A DNA stretch of 64,000 bases from CAURNT01 sp963539215 (GCA_963539215.1 CAUTJT010000003.1:62001-126000); one strand, 5' to 3'; shown: positions 1 through 10,243, counted from the stretch's first letter. Translations and numbers: made by a program. Notes: a model not told the origin generated them from the letters alone.

Positions 1-25
1 AAATTATTTAAATGATAGGAGAAAA

Positions 26-781
26 ATGAAAAAATATATATCTTGGAATGTTAATGGCTTACGTGCTGTTATAAAAAAAGGTTTTTTAGAATATATGGAA
101 GAGCAAAATCCTGATATTATTGGTTTACAAGAAATAAAGTTAAGTGAAGGTCAATTAGATTTAGAAATACCAGGTTATCATATGTACTATAACTATGCTG
201 AAAGAAAAGGGTATTCTGGAACAGCTATATTTACTAAAAAAGAACCTATTAATGTAACTTATGGAATTGGAATAGAAGAACATGATAATGAAGGTCGTGT
301 GATATGTGCAGAATTTGAGGAATACTATTTTGTTACTGTTTATACTCCTAATTCTAAAAATGAATTATTAAGATTAGATTATAGAATGGTGTGGGAAGAT
401 GAATTTTTAAAATATCTAAAAAATTTAGAGAAAACTAAACCTGTTATAGTATGTGGTGATTTAAATGTTGCACATAAAGAAATAGATCTTAAAAATCCAA
501 AAACTAACACAAGAAATGCAGGATTTACTATAGAAGAAAGAGATAAATTTTCAAATCTTATTAATTCAGGATTTATAGATACATTTAGATACTTTTATCC
601 TGATAAAGAATTCGCTTATTCTTGGTGGTCATATAGAGGAAATGCAAGAAAAAATAATACAGGATGGAGAATAGATTATTTTTGCGTTTCAGAATCTTTA
701 AAGGAAAAAATAATTGATGCTGAGATACAGTCTAATGTTGAAGGGTCAGATCATTGTCCGGTGGTTCTATATATAAAATAA
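26..781 (+). CDS. exoA: Exodeoxyribonuclease III
   Basis: This is an AP endonuclease and 3'-5' exonuclease that nicks abasic sites during base excision repair in the cytoplasm. The 251 residues match the usual length of the ExoIII/ExoA family. Visible family motifs are WNVNGLRA near residue 7, the metal-binding Glu36 in LQEIKL, GDLNVAHKEIDL in the middle, and the catalytic SDHCP motif near the C-terminus (Asp242, His243). An AGGAG ribosome binding site precedes the ATG. It stands alone and is followed by a hairpin. Function is assigned from family motifs and is secure. Confidence 0.95.
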   Translation: MKKYISWNVNGLRAVIKKGFLEYMEEQNPDIIGLQEIKLSEGQLDLEIPGYHMYYNYAERKGYSGTAIFTKKEPINVTYGIGIEEHDNEGRVICAEFEEYYFVTVYTPNSKNELLRLDYRMVWEDEFLKYLKNLEKTKPVIVCGDLNVAHKEIDLKNPKTNTRNAGFTIEERDKFSNLINSGFIDTFRYFYPDKEFAYSWWSYRGNARKNNTGWRIDYFCVSESLKEKIIDAEIQSNVEGSDHCPVVLYIK

Positions 782-786
782 AAGTG

Positions 787-817
787 TAGTGGTTTAATTG
801 TTTAAACCACTATTTAT
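787..817 (+). terminator. Terminator after exoA
   Basis: Arms TAGTGGTTT (787-795) and AAACCACTA (804-812) form a 9-11 bp stem with a short loop just after the exoA stop. The T-run that follows is short and broken, so termination may be partial. Confidence 0.6.
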
Positions 818-899
818 AATTTAGACTTAAAATTTTTAATTATATATTAAAGTAATGATTGAACCTAAAAATAAATATAGTTAAATCATGAATAAAATC

Positions 900-929
900 T
901 TTACAAAATAGCATTTATTGATGTATAAT
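900..929 (+). promoter_or_regulatory. Promoter of the surface-protein operon
   Basis: TTTACA (900-905) and TATAAT (924-929) are separated by 18 nt, about 30 nt upstream of the first gene. A TGGAGG ribosome binding site lies at 951-956. It probably drives all three surface-protein genes up to the terminator near 10,155. Confidence 0.65.
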
Positions 930-961
930 AAGTAGATATAAAATAAAACTTGGAGGTATAA

Positions 962-3082
962 ATGAAAAAAATAATGTTAATAGCCAGTTTACTAAGCTGC
1001 TATAATCTTATTGCACAAACTGATGCAAGTATTAAAACTGGTATAGAATTAAACCCAGAGTTTGCTCCTAGATTAGAAAATCAGGAGAAAAATATATACG
1101 CTAGTGATTTTACTTTTGATAAATTAGGATATAATTTAAAATTATTAGATTTAAATATAAATATGAAAGATTATGGTTTAACTTTAGGAACTACGGTTAA
1201 GTCTCAACGTAATAATATAATGTTAAATGATTGGGATGGAGATACAACTGATAAATCATATGATAAAGATACTAGAGTAAGAAATCATGATTTAGGGATT
1301 AAGCTTAGTGCTAAATATACTTCTCCTGAATTTTATGGTTTAAAGTCAACTACTGAGTTTAAATATTATGTAGATGATTTAGTTAATTCAAGAAGTATAA
1401 ATAAAGATAGTAAACAAATAGAGGATACAGAAAAACCTGCAGAATTCATTGAAGATGATGGTGCTAAAGAAAGATTAGGTAATACTATAATAAGATCTGA
1501 TCTTAATGGTAAATTATTAGATAAGGTTGATTTAGATGCAAATATAGAGTATAAAGCTAATCAATTAGTTAGATTTGATAAAGATGCTTCATATATAAAA
1601 ACAAATTTAAAAGTATCGACTAATCCTACTGAAAATATTAAGTTAGAAGGTAAATATTCATTAAATTATGATTTGAATTTTTCAAATACAAAATTTAATC
1701 CATTAACAGCAAAATTAGATGAATTTCCAGATTATTTAGGTGGTAATTATGTTGATTTAATTAGACAAGAAATTGGTTCAAGAGTTACTACAAAACTTGG
1801 AGATAAAAGTAATTTTGTAACTATAATTAAGTCAGGAATTGATACATTTATACAAGGTGGAGAAAATAAAACTGAGCCTGTAAGATCTATATACAATAAA
1901 TTCTCGCCAGTTCTTGGATTTTCTTATGAAAAAAATCTAGGTAATGGTATTGTTTTAAAACCTGAATTTAATAATAAAATTGATTTTAGACATACAGTAT
2001 TTTATCCACAAACTGAAAGACAAATTTTACAATATGATACATGGTTTGGATATAATCCTGAGTTTAACTTAGGTTTAGTTTATGGAAATGATAATCTAAA
2101 CTATACAGGTAAAGTTGGATATGAACCATCAATAACTGTATATCCATTTGTAACTTTAACAGATGATATAAAACATACATATAGATTACAAAATTTATTA
2201 GAAAGTCAATATAAATTAAATGATAAAACTAATTTAAGTGGGAACATTGAAGCAAATGTTGATTTACCAATAATGCATGGTGCACTACAACCAATAAATA
2301 CTAAATTATATGCAACTTTAAAATTAACTCATAAATTTAATGATAAATTAGATTTAGAGACTAATGTTAATAATAAATTAGATTTAACTTCAGATAAACA
2401 AGTATTAGATTTAAATAAATTTACTGAGGAATTTACTATTGATAGTACTTTAAATTATAAAGTCTTTGAAAATAAAAAAGAAAAATTAGATTTAACTTCT
2501 AAATTAGGATTAGAAAGTAAAACTCAATTTAATTATTTTGTTAAAGGGGATACAAAAAAAGCTGGAGATAAGAAAGTAGATGTTCATCCTACTAAAAAGA
2601 TATTTTATTTAGAAGGTAAATCAGTACCTTTAGAAAGTTTAAATACAATTAAGTTAGAAAATAAATTAACTTATGAAAATATTTTAAGTGATAACTTGAA
2701 ATTATTAGGTGGTCTTGATTTAAATGCTAAACTTGAGTTTTTAGCACTTAGAGATCAAAGATTACATAACTATAAAAACAGAGAACAAGATAGACCAGTA
2801 AATAAAACTAATTTATTAACAAGTGACTATAGAAATGTTAATTGGAATGTTGGAGGAAATATAACAATTAATCCAAATGTTAAAATAGAATATAAACCAA
2901 CTAGTAAATTAACTGTAACAGGAGGATTAAATACAAAATTAGTATTTGAAAGAGAAATAGTTAATAAAATAAATAACTTTAAAGGAAGACCAGATCACGG
3001 AACTTATGGTTGGGCAGATAAGAACTTTGGGTTCAAAAAATTTGTTTCAGGATTTAGTTTAAACTTAGAATATAGATGGTAA
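962..3082 (+). CDS. Predicted outer-membrane beta-barrel protein
   Basis: No named family was recognised. The 706-residue protein has an N-terminal signal peptide (MKKIMLIASLLSCYNLIAQ). It then has a long run of short alternating polar/aromatic segments broken by Asn- and Asp-rich turns, and it ends in LEYRW. An aromatic C-terminal residue after amphipathic strands is typical of outer-membrane barrels. There is no obvious passenger domain, so most of the length may be barrel. It opens a three-gene operon and ends 12 nt before the S8 autotransporter, so a role in surface display or processing with that protein is possible. That role is inference from position only. A Cys precedes YNLIAQ but does not form a convincing lipobox. 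Confidence 0.6.
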   Translation: MKKIMLIASLLSCYNLIAQTDASIKTGIELNPEFAPRLENQEKNIYASDFTFDKLGYNLKLLDLNINMKDYGLTLGTTVKSQRNNIMLNDWDGDTTDKSYDKDTRVRNHDLGIKLSAKYTSPEFYGLKSTTEFKYYVDDLVNSRSINKDSKQIEDTEKPAEFIEDDGAKERLGNTIIRSDLNGKLLDKVDLDANIEYKANQLVRFDKDASYIKTNLKVSTNPTENIKLEGKYSLNYDLNFSNTKFNPLTAKLDEFPDYLGGNYVDLIRQEIGSRVTTKLGDKSNFVTIIKSGIDTFIQGGENKTEPVRSIYNKFSPVLGFSYEKNLGNGIVLKPEFNNKIDFRHTVFYPQTERQILQYDTWFGYNPEFNLGLVYGNDNLNYTGKVGYEPSITVYPFVTLTDDIKHTYRLQNLLESQYKLNDKTNLSGNIEANVDLPIMHGALQPINTKLYATLKLTHKFNDKLDLETNVNNKLDLTSDKQVLDLNKFTEEFTIDSTLNYKVFENKKEKLDLTSKLGLESKTQFNYFVKGDTKKAGDKKVDVHPTKKIFYLEGKSVPLESLNTIKLENKLTYENILSDNLKLLGGLDLNAKLEFLALRDQRLHNYKNREQDRPVNKTNLLTSDYRNVNWNVGGNITINPNVKIEYKPTSKLTVTGGLNTKLVFEREIVNKINNFKGRPDHGTYGWADKNFGFKKFVSGFSLNLEYRW

Positions 3083-3094
3083 TAGGAGGAAAAT

Positions 3095-6000
3095 ATGAAT
3101 TTGAATAGAAAAGCAGCAAGCTTGGCTATAACTTTAATGGCAGTTGTTTCGTGTAGTTCTGTTAATCAAAATTCTGAAAACAATAGTCTATTAAATAATA
3201 GAAACGCAAACATTAATAATAAAAATAATGATTCAATAAGTTCAAAAGCTAAAGTAACATTAGTTCATACTTTTGAAACACAAAAAGATAGATATGAAAA
3301 ATTTGAAAAAGAAAATAATAAAAAGGGTAATCAAAACTTTTTAGAAAAATTAACTGGAGATAACTTTAATTTAACTGGTGTAGATTATCTATATAAAGGT
3401 GAAAAGTTAAAAGGATTAGGATATATAACTCCTGAAGTTAAAGTAGAATCTGCTTATGCAGATAATCCTGTTATAGAAGTTTCTAAAAATGATTCAAGAT
3501 ATAATAAATATACTACTAGTACTGAAAATGTTAAAGTAGAAGAATTAAGCAATGGAAATAAAAAAATTACTTTCTTGAATCAAAATACAGTTTATTTAAA
3601 TTTAGTTGATAAAAACGGAAATACTAAAAAGGTTATGTTAAATAAACCTGTTGAAGTTAAAGATGTTCCTGAAGTTAAAGATGGAATAAGATATCAAGAA
3701 CTTAAAAAAGGTGCTGATGGCGGACGTGTTAAGTATTCAGTAGTTACATATAATGGTGGATATGAAGATGAAGCTAAAGACTGGAATGAAACATTTGATA
3801 AATCTAAATATGAAGATTTAGATGACTTAGAAGGAGTTAAGATAGTAGATGTTAAAACTTCTGTTAATGGAGTGGATACATATAGCGCTAAAGAAGTAGA
3901 TTTTGGAATTAAATTATCTGATTTCCAAGGAAATTATGAAAAAATATTTGCTGATTTAGATAAATATACTTTAAAGTATAGTAAAGATGGAAGTAAAGTT
4001 GAAGGTGGATTTAATCCAGATATTATAGAAAAATTACAAAAATATGAAAAATCAATTGATAAAAATTCAAAATTAGAATTTGTTACTGAAGTATTAGATT
4101 CTAATAAAAATGAAATAGGAATTCATAATATAGTTAGAAAAATAATTAAAAATGGGCAAGTTGTATTTGAAAAGAAAGAGAAAGCTTTCATTGCATTCCC
4201 TGGAACTACTATAGGAGTTGCTGATTCTTCATTTTATGATTTAACACCTGAAGTAGAAGCAAGAAGTTATAGATATACAAATAAATCGTTAAATGCATCT
4301 GAAGATGATATTGATGATCCGAATGGAATGTTTAGACCACACGGTTCATTCGTTATGGGTGCTGCAATTGATGAAACTGTTGTAGGACAATCTCATTTCT
4401 TAGAAAAATATGTACAAGGTATTAGATTAAAAAGATTGTTAAATATGGGGTTATCTAGAAACTTTAATGATAAACAATTATTCACTAGAAAAAAAACGGA
4501 AGAAGAACTTAATAAAGAACAAGATGCAGAATATAAGAAATTATTAGAAGAATATGGAATAGAAGAAAATAAGAATATAACAAAAGCACCTGAATTAAGT
4601 GGGGAAGATAAAAAGAAAATAGATGAACTTGTAAATAATTCTGGGAATAATCAAAATCCACCGGTAGATAATCAAAATCCACCTGAAGAAAATAAACCAG
4701 ATAAGCCAGATAAACCTGCAGAATGTGCTCCTGGTAAAAGATGTAGAAGACCTGGGACTCCTAAAAAGCCAGCTACTCCAAACACAGCAAGCGTAGCAAC
4801 TGAAGATAAAACACCAGAAGTTCCTAAAAAAATAGAAGATAAAGAAATTGATAAAGCTAAAAAAGAGAATGAAAAAGAAGAATATAAGCTTAAAGAGAAT
4901 GAAAAAGAAGAAAATCAAGATAAGCCAAAAGAAAATACAAATTCAAATAAAGAATTAACAGATGAAGAAAAGGAAAGAATCTTATTCAATGAGATAAAAA
5001 CTGGAATAAGAATATTGAATTCAACTAAATTCCGTCAAGAATATAGAATATTTAATAATAGAGTTCAAGAATTATATAATAAATATAATGCAAGTAAGGA
5101 TAGATTTGAAAATATATTAAAAATAGCTGATAAGTCTGAAAGAGAAAAACAATTGAAAGCACTTTATCAAGAATTTTATGATATGTTTGAACATGCATAT
5201 ATAACTACTGAAATACAAATGTTAGATTATTCAGATTTACATTTCTCATTAGTAGCTATTGAAGATCCTTTAACAGGGAATTTGGATAGAAGTATTACTG
5301 GTAAAAATCTTCCTTTAATGTTAGAAGAAAATAAAAATATTAAAGCAGTTAATATGTCATATGGTAATGCATTGAGAGTAGAAGATTATATAGATATTAA
5401 AAATATGACTGATGAACAAAAACAACGTGCAGCAGATGCCTATAATAATGATATAAACTTTAGAGTAGCAGTTCAAACTTGGCTTCAAAGTTTAGAAAAT
5501 ATAGATTTAGGATCATATAAATCAGTATTACCAGGTGTAGGTAATATACCAAGTGTTTTAAAATACTTTAAGTCACGTGATAAGATAACTAAAGTTGATT
5601 ATCAAAAACTATTAGATTTAAAATTATTAACGATAAGACATAATTTATTATCAGCTCCTGAACTTTCAGTTGCTAATAAAGATGCACTTTTAGTTGTAGC
5701 ACAAGGGAATACTAAAAATAATACAAGTACTACAGAAGTTAATTTAACTGGATTTAATAAAGATGGTAAGAAATTAGTTTATGAAGATTTAGACCATGTA
5801 TATAATAACTCATTTGGAAGTGTTACTACATATTTAAATTTATTAGCTAAAGAAGAAGCTGATAAAAAAGGTGAAACTTATAAATACAACACAGGTTATA
5901 GAAAAAATTTATTAGGTGTTGTAGGTCTAATGTCAGGTAAATTATCATTAAAACCAAGTGATAAGTTCTATGAAGATAAATGGAAACTTGTAACTGTACC

Positions 6001-8815
6001 AGGTAATAGAGATTTAAATAGTCCAGTACTTTATGTTGCAGGATTAAAAAATAAATATGATAGCTTATATGCAGAATTGAAAAAAATAGATGATAATCCA
6101 GAAAAATATCCTAAAGAATATAGAGAAGAATTATTAGCTCAAATTCAATCTATAGATAATTTATTAAAAATAGAAACAGATATAGATGGAAGACCACTTA
6201 AAGCATCATTTACTAGAGCAGGTAAATCAAAATTATCAGTAGTAGCTGCAGAAGGACATTATGTTTATACTAAGAGCTTAACTAAAGAAGAAAAAGAAAA
6301 AATGCCAGAAAATGATAGAGATTCTATTGAATTTGCTGAAAAACATGGAATTAATTTTGCTTCAGCTATAGGTTCATCATTTGCTGCACCTAGAGTAACT
6401 GCTATAGCTGGTGAAGTTGGAACTAGATTCCCTTGGATGAAGGCTCAACAAATTAAACAAGTAATTTTAACAACAGCAGATGATGACTATAATATAATTG
6501 GTAATGAACCAGATATTGATTTAAATAAAGGTTATACATTTGATTTAACTGGTCAATTAGGTCCTGATGAAAATCTTGGTTGGGGAATGGCTAATAAATT
6601 TAGAGCATACAATGGTCCTGGAAGATTTGTAAAAGCTTTAACTAGAGAATTAGGAGAAGAAAACTTTGTTGCAGATATTCCTTATGGATTCTATGAATTT
6701 AAAAATAATATTAAAGGTAAATTTGAAATTGGTCAATATTTTGAAAGTAGAAAATTATTAGATACAAACGATGGTATTATTTATGATGAACTAAATAAAT
6801 ATAGTAAAGAATTTGTTTTAAGTGATAAATTTGGTAAAGATGATAAATCTAAGAAATTAAAAGATGTTCTAGAATCTAGAAATAAAACTTTAGACTATAT
6901 GTATAATGTTGTAGAACCTAAGATTAAAGCTCTTTATAATACTTTAGATGAGGAAGAAAAAGAATTATTCGAAGATGCTGGAATAACTAAAAAAGGTCAA
7001 GGTACATTAATGTTATCTGGGGAAAATACATATAAAGCTAAAAGTATTGTTGAAGAAGGAACATTAGTATTGGGTGCTAGAAATACTTCAGACTTTGAAG
7101 TTAAAGAAAAAGGTAAATTAAAACTTGATGTTGTATATAATCAAAAGAGAAAAGATAAAGAAATACAAATTGATTATGAATATGTTCCAGAATTGACTGG
7201 AAGTATAACAAATGAAGGAGAAGTATATTCATATTCTAAATACGATATATTGAAAAATAAATATAAGCCAGTAAATAAAGGTATGACTTATATATCAGCT
7301 CAAGCTCATTTCCAAATAGATGAGTTAGATTTAAGTTCTGTTGATGCATTTAATTTTGATGTATTTAGAAAAAAAGGAATGAATATATTTGATCTTAATC
7401 AATATGCAGAAGAAGTACCTGATCCAAATAAACAAGGTAAATTAGTTAAGAAAATTAAATTGCCTAAAAATCCTGATGAGGTTACATTCTTAACAGTTAA
7501 TAAATTGAATAAAAATTATTTAGATAAAGTTCAATTAGGAGATATTCAATTAACTCCATTTATTAAAATGACTATTGAAAAAGAAGAAATTAAAGATGAT
7601 AAAGATAATGTTAAGTTAATTGGTAAATTAGTAAGAAATAATTCAGAAAGTGCTCCAGCTCCAAATGCTTCAAGAATAAGAGCTGCATTAAAAGATGAAT
7701 TATTAAATTCAGATGATGTTCGTACTAAAGTTTTAACAGCTGCTATAGAATCATTAGATTGGATGGAAGGAAATGATAAAACATTAAGTGGAGAAGTATT
7801 AGCAAATTCACAATTAGTTGGTTATGATGTAGCTAATTTAAAATCAAACTTAATTAAAGAAAGACTTGCAACTGATATAAAAATTGGTAAATCAGCAATA
7901 TATTTTGATACAATAACATCAAATAGATTTGCGTTAGATAGAGATAAAGGAGATAAAAATATTCTAACTAATGGATTTAACTTAGGAGCATATTATAGAT
8001 CTCAAAATAATACGACAGGAGTTTCTCTAAGCTATAGTAATTCTGTATTATTTGATTATATCTTACCATTATTAGATGTAAGAGAACCTTTAAATCCTAA
8101 ATTAACAGCAGAAGAAAAAGAAAAAGAATTAGCAAGAAGAAATCAAAAATCATTAAGTGGAAATGTTTATGCTAATATTTTAGGTATAAATACATATAAT
8201 AAATTTGAATTAAATAAAGGATATTTAACTTCAATTTTAAGCTTAGATGTTATATCTAAAGATACTTCAAGAAAAGTTCTTGATAGAAATGTAAGAAATA
8301 TGCAATCAACTGATGTAATGACTAATTTAAATCTAGAAGGAGGATATAAATTTGAATTACCTAAAGATGGAATAGTTGAACCATTTATTGGATTAAATAT
8401 GATTACATATTTAAGAGGACAATTTAGTGAATCAGCTCCTTCATATAGAGATGGAAATTACAGAGAGATTGAAAATACTCAATTTGGATATAAATCTGAT
8501 CAAACAGAAGTTAACTTCAAAGCTAATATGACTATAGGTTCAAGAGTTAGATTTGCATTAAAAAATAATTGGAATATTGGTGGATTTGCTTCATATACTA
8601 AATATTTAACAGATCCAGTTCTTAAAACTAAAGCAGAGTTAGCAAATTATAAATTTAGAGATGAAATTAAGGGTATAACTCTTGAAGACAATGTGTTTAA
8701 TTATGGAATAGACGCTAGATATACATTAAAAGATAATATAGAATTTAAATTATCTTATTCAGGTAAAAATTTAAAAACTCATGGATTAAGTACAGGAATA
8801 AGATTCCAATTCTAG
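3095..8815 (+). CDS. Lipidated S8 (subtilisin-like) serine protease autotransporter
   Basis: This 1906-residue surface protease has an N-terminal lipoprotein signal with lipobox VVSC (Cys20), an S8 catalytic domain and a C-terminal autotransporter barrel ending in GIRFQF. The catalytic triad can be placed at Asp377 (GVADSS), His416 (RPHGSF) and Ser1095 (GSSFAAP). His and Ser are about 680 residues apart, far more than in ordinary subtilisins. The insertion includes a low-complexity Pro- and Glu/Lys-rich stretch at roughly residues 505-640. A passenger-associated repeat (GQGTLMLSGENTY, near residue 1306) precedes the barrel, which covers roughly the last 280 residues. The gene has an AGGAGG site and sits between two other envelope genes. 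In Fusobacteria this family cleaves host proteins or processes other surface proteins; the substrate here is unknown. Confidence 0.88.
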   Translation: MNLNRKAASLAITLMAVVSCSSVNQNSENNSLLNNRNANINNKNNDSISSKAKVTLVHTFETQKDRYEKFEKENNKKGNQNFLEKLTGDNFNLTGVDYLYKGEKLKGLGYITPEVKVESAYADNPVIEVSKNDSRYNKYTTSTENVKVEELSNGNKKITFLNQNTVYLNLVDKNGNTKKVMLNKPVEVKDVPEVKDGIRYQELKKGADGGRVKYSVVTYNGGYEDEAKDWNETFDKSKYEDLDDLEGVKIVDVKTSVNGVDTYSAKEVDFGIKLSDFQGNYEKIFADLDKYTLKYSKDGSKVEGGFNPDIIEKLQKYEKSIDKNSKLEFVTEVLDSNKNEIGIHNIVRKIIKNGQVVFEKKEKAFIAFPGTTIGVADSSFYDLTPEVEARSYRYTNKSLNASEDDIDDPNGMFRPHGSFVMGAAIDETVVGQSHFLEKYVQGIRLKRLLNMGLSRNFNDKQLFTRKKTEEELNKEQDAEYKKLLEEYGIEENKNITKAPELSGEDKKKIDELVNNSGNNQNPPVDNQNPPEENKPDKPDKPAECAPGKRCRRPGTPKKPATPNTASVATEDKTPEVPKKIEDKEIDKAKKENEKEEYKLKENEKEENQDKPKENTNSNKELTDEEKERILFNEIKTGIRILNSTKFRQEYRIFNNRVQELYNKYNASKDRFENILKIADKSEREKQLKALYQEFYDMFEHAYITTEIQMLDYSDLHFSLVAIEDPLTGNLDRSITGKNLPLMLEENKNIKAVNMSYGNALRVEDYIDIKNMTDEQKQRAADAYNNDINFRVAVQTWLQSLENIDLGSYKSVLPGVGNIPSVLKYFKSRDKITKVDYQKLLDLKLLTIRHNLLSAPELSVANKDALLVVAQGNTKNNTSTTEVNLTGFNKDGKKLVYEDLDHVYNNSFGSVTTYLNLLAKEEADKKGETYKYNTGYRKNLLGVVGLMSGKLSLKPSDKFYEDKWKLVTVPGNRDLNSPVLYVAGLKNKYDSLYAELKKIDDNPEKYPKEYREELLAQIQSIDNLLKIETDIDGRPLKASFTRAGKSKLSVVAAEGHYVYTKSLTKEEKEKMPENDRDSIEFAEKHGINFASAIGSSFAAPRVTAIAGEVGTRFPWMKAQQIKQVILTTADDDYNIIGNEPDIDLNKGYTFDLTGQLGPDENLGWGMANKFRAYNGPGRFVKALTRELGEENFVADIPYGFYEFKNNIKGKFEIGQYFESRKLLDTNDGIIYDELNKYSKEFVLSDKFGKDDKSKKLKDVLESRNKTLDYMYNVVEPKIKALYNTLDEEEKELFEDAGITKKGQGTLMLSGENTYKAKSIVEEGTLVLGARNTSDFEVKEKGKLKLDVVYNQKRKDKEIQIDYEYVPELTGSITNEGEVYSYSKYDILKNKYKPVNKGMTYISAQAHFQIDELDLSSVDAFNFDVFRKKGMNIFDLNQYAEEVPDPNKQGKLVKKIKLPKNPDEVTFLTVNKLNKNYLDKVQLGDIQLTPFIKMTIEKEEIKDDKDNVKLIGKLVRNNSESAPAPNASRIRAALKDELLNSDDVRTKVLTAAIESLDWMEGNDKTLSGEVLANSQLVGYDVANLKSNLIKERLATDIKIGKSAIYFDTITSNRFALDRDKGDKNILTNGFNLGAYYRSQNNTTGVSLSYSNSVLFDYILPLLDVREPLNPKLTAEEKEKELARRNQKSLSGNVYANILGINTYNKFELNKGYLTSILSLDVISKDTSRKVLDRNVRNMQSTDVMTNLNLEGGYKFELPKDGIVEPFIGLNMITYLRGQFSESAPSYRDGNYREIENTQFGYKSDQTEVNFKANMTIGSRVRFALKNNWNIGGFASYTKYLTDPVLKTKAELANYKFRDEIKGITLEDNVFNYGIDARYTLKDNIEFKLSYSGKNLKTHGLSTGIRFQF

Positions 8816-8832
8816 TAAGGAGAAAATAAAAT

Positions 8833-10143
8833 ATGAAAAAGATGATAATAGCAACTTTTGTACTTGCAAGTATTGCAAATGCGAAATTACCAGTTAATAT
8901 ATCTGTTGGCGTATCTTCTGCATATGATAAATTAAATATATCTCAAGCCGAATTTAAAAAATTTGGCTTGAGTGAAGTTGTAACTGGAGAATATAATTCA
9001 AATATTTTAGTAAGTAAAGCTAATGTTGATGTAACTTATCCAGTTAAAATTCAAAATTTAAATTTATCATTTGGTGTAGGAATTGATGCTTTTGTTGAAG
9101 GTAAAATTACTAAGGACAATATTAAAGTAAATATTAAAGAAAAAAGTTCTAGTGATAGAGAATTAGAAAGAAAAACATATTTATTAAATGAAGAATATGA
9201 AAATAAAAAGTTTACTTATGATGTTGCTAAAATAAAATATGATGAATTAGCTGATATAAGTGAAAATGGTGAAAGTAAGATTAAAACATTAGAAACTGAA
9301 ATTGCTGGATATGAAAAAATAATGAAAGATAGTGAAAAAGCAAAAGCTGAATATCAAGAAAAATATCAACTAAGAGATTTACAAGCTAAAGAGTTGCGTT
9401 TGAAATTGAAGGCAATAGAAGATGAAGTAGCTGCTAAACAAAAAAGTGCTGAAGCTTTAACTAATCAAGATGATATAGATAATTTAGTAACACTATTAAA
9501 ACAAAAACAAGCGGAGTATATGGTTTTAAATAAGGTTTATACTAAAGTAGTAGAAGATAGACAAACTAATTTTTCTAATTTAGAAGAGTTGAAACTGTTA
9601 CCAGGGGTAAAAAAAGAAAAAGAAAAAGAATTGGAAGAATATAAGAAAAAAATGCAAGAAATAGGTAAGAATTCTGAAAATATAGTAGAAAACTTTGAAA
9701 AAGAAAAAACATTATTTGAAGAAGTAAAAGCTAGAAAAGAAGAAAATGATAAACTTCTTAAACAGAATAATGAAGAAAATTCTTCTGATAAAATTTCTAC
9801 TCAAATATTTGATAAGTTAAATTCTAGAATTAATTTTGGAACATCAGTTTATGCTATAGCTGAAACTAATTTTAATGTTTATAATGATATAAATGCATAT
9901 ATTAATACAAAAATTGGAGTAAAATTAACACCTAATCAACTTTATAATGTTGCTAAAGAATTAGAAAATGAAAAAGTTGAAATAAAGGGTTCAGCATATA
10001 AAGTACCTGAAGATATTTCAGCTATCTTGATAAGTCCTAAAGCAGAACTAGGTTTTGGTATTAAATACAAAGGATTTAGAGGTGGATTAATTACAGGATA
10101 TAATTCTGGACTGATAGGTTTAACTTTAGGTTATGAATTTTAA
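8833..10143 (+). CDS. Outer-membrane protein with internal coiled coil
   Basis: This 436-residue protein has a signal peptide (MKKMIIATFVLASIANA). Strand-like segments at about residues 18-100 are followed by a long Lys/Glu-rich coiled coil (about 110-320) and a C-terminal barrel-like part ending in GLTLGYEF. No family was recognised. The arrangement suggests strands from both ends form or complete an outer-membrane barrel while the helical middle projects from it; this is inference. It is the last gene of the three-gene surface operon, 17 nt after the autotransporter, with an AAGGAG site, and is followed by a strong terminator. A large inverted repeat lies within its first 50 codons (8942-8972). 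Confidence 0.6.
   Translation: MKKMIIATFVLASIANAKLPVNISVGVSSAYDKLNISQAEFKKFGLSEVVTGEYNSNILVSKANVDVTYPVKIQNLNLSFGVGIDAFVEGKITKDNIKVNIKEKSSSDRELERKTYLLNEEYENKKFTYDVAKIKYDELADISENGESKIKTLETEIAGYEKIMKDSEKAKAEYQEKYQLRDLQAKELRLKLKAIEDEVAAKQKSAEALTNQDDIDNLVTLLKQKQAEYMVLNKVYTKVVEDRQTNFSNLEELKLLPGVKKEKEKELEEYKKKMQEIGKNSENIVENFEKEKTLFEEVKARKEENDKLLKQNNEENSSDKISTQIFDKLNSRINFGTSVYAIAETNFNVYNDINAYINTKIGVKLTPNQLYNVAKELENEKVEIKGSAYKVPEDISAILISPKAELGFGIKYKGFRGGLITGYNSGLIGLTLGYEF
8942..8972. repeat. 14-bp inverted repeat inside the coiled-coil OMP gene
   Basis: The arms ctcaagccgaattt (8942-8955) and aaatttggcttgag (8959-8972) are complementary apart from one G-U pair, with a 3-nt loop. It lies in codons 37-47 and is far more GC-paired than its surroundings. 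It could form an mRNA hairpin that pauses translation or transcription; no function is proven. Confidence 0.7.
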
Positions 10144-10154
10144 AGTATAAATTT

Positions 10155-10188
10155 AAAAGGAAAAGTTAATATAAACTTTTCCTTTTTT
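10155..10188 (+). terminator. Terminator of the surface operon
   Basis: A perfect stem of about 13 bp (aaaaggaaaagtt with aacttttcctttt) has a 6-nt loop and ends in a T-run. It closes the three-gene surface operon. Confidence 0.85.
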
Positions 10189-10243
10189 ATTAAAATATGT
10201 TATACTTTATAAAGATTACTAATAAAAATATATAGGGGAATAC

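Noticed and set aside
4595..4918. Minus-strand ORF of 107 codons, Phe/Ile-rich
   Set aside because: It is the shadow of the Lys/Glu/Pro-rich linker of the S8 autotransporter and has no ribosome binding site or family match.
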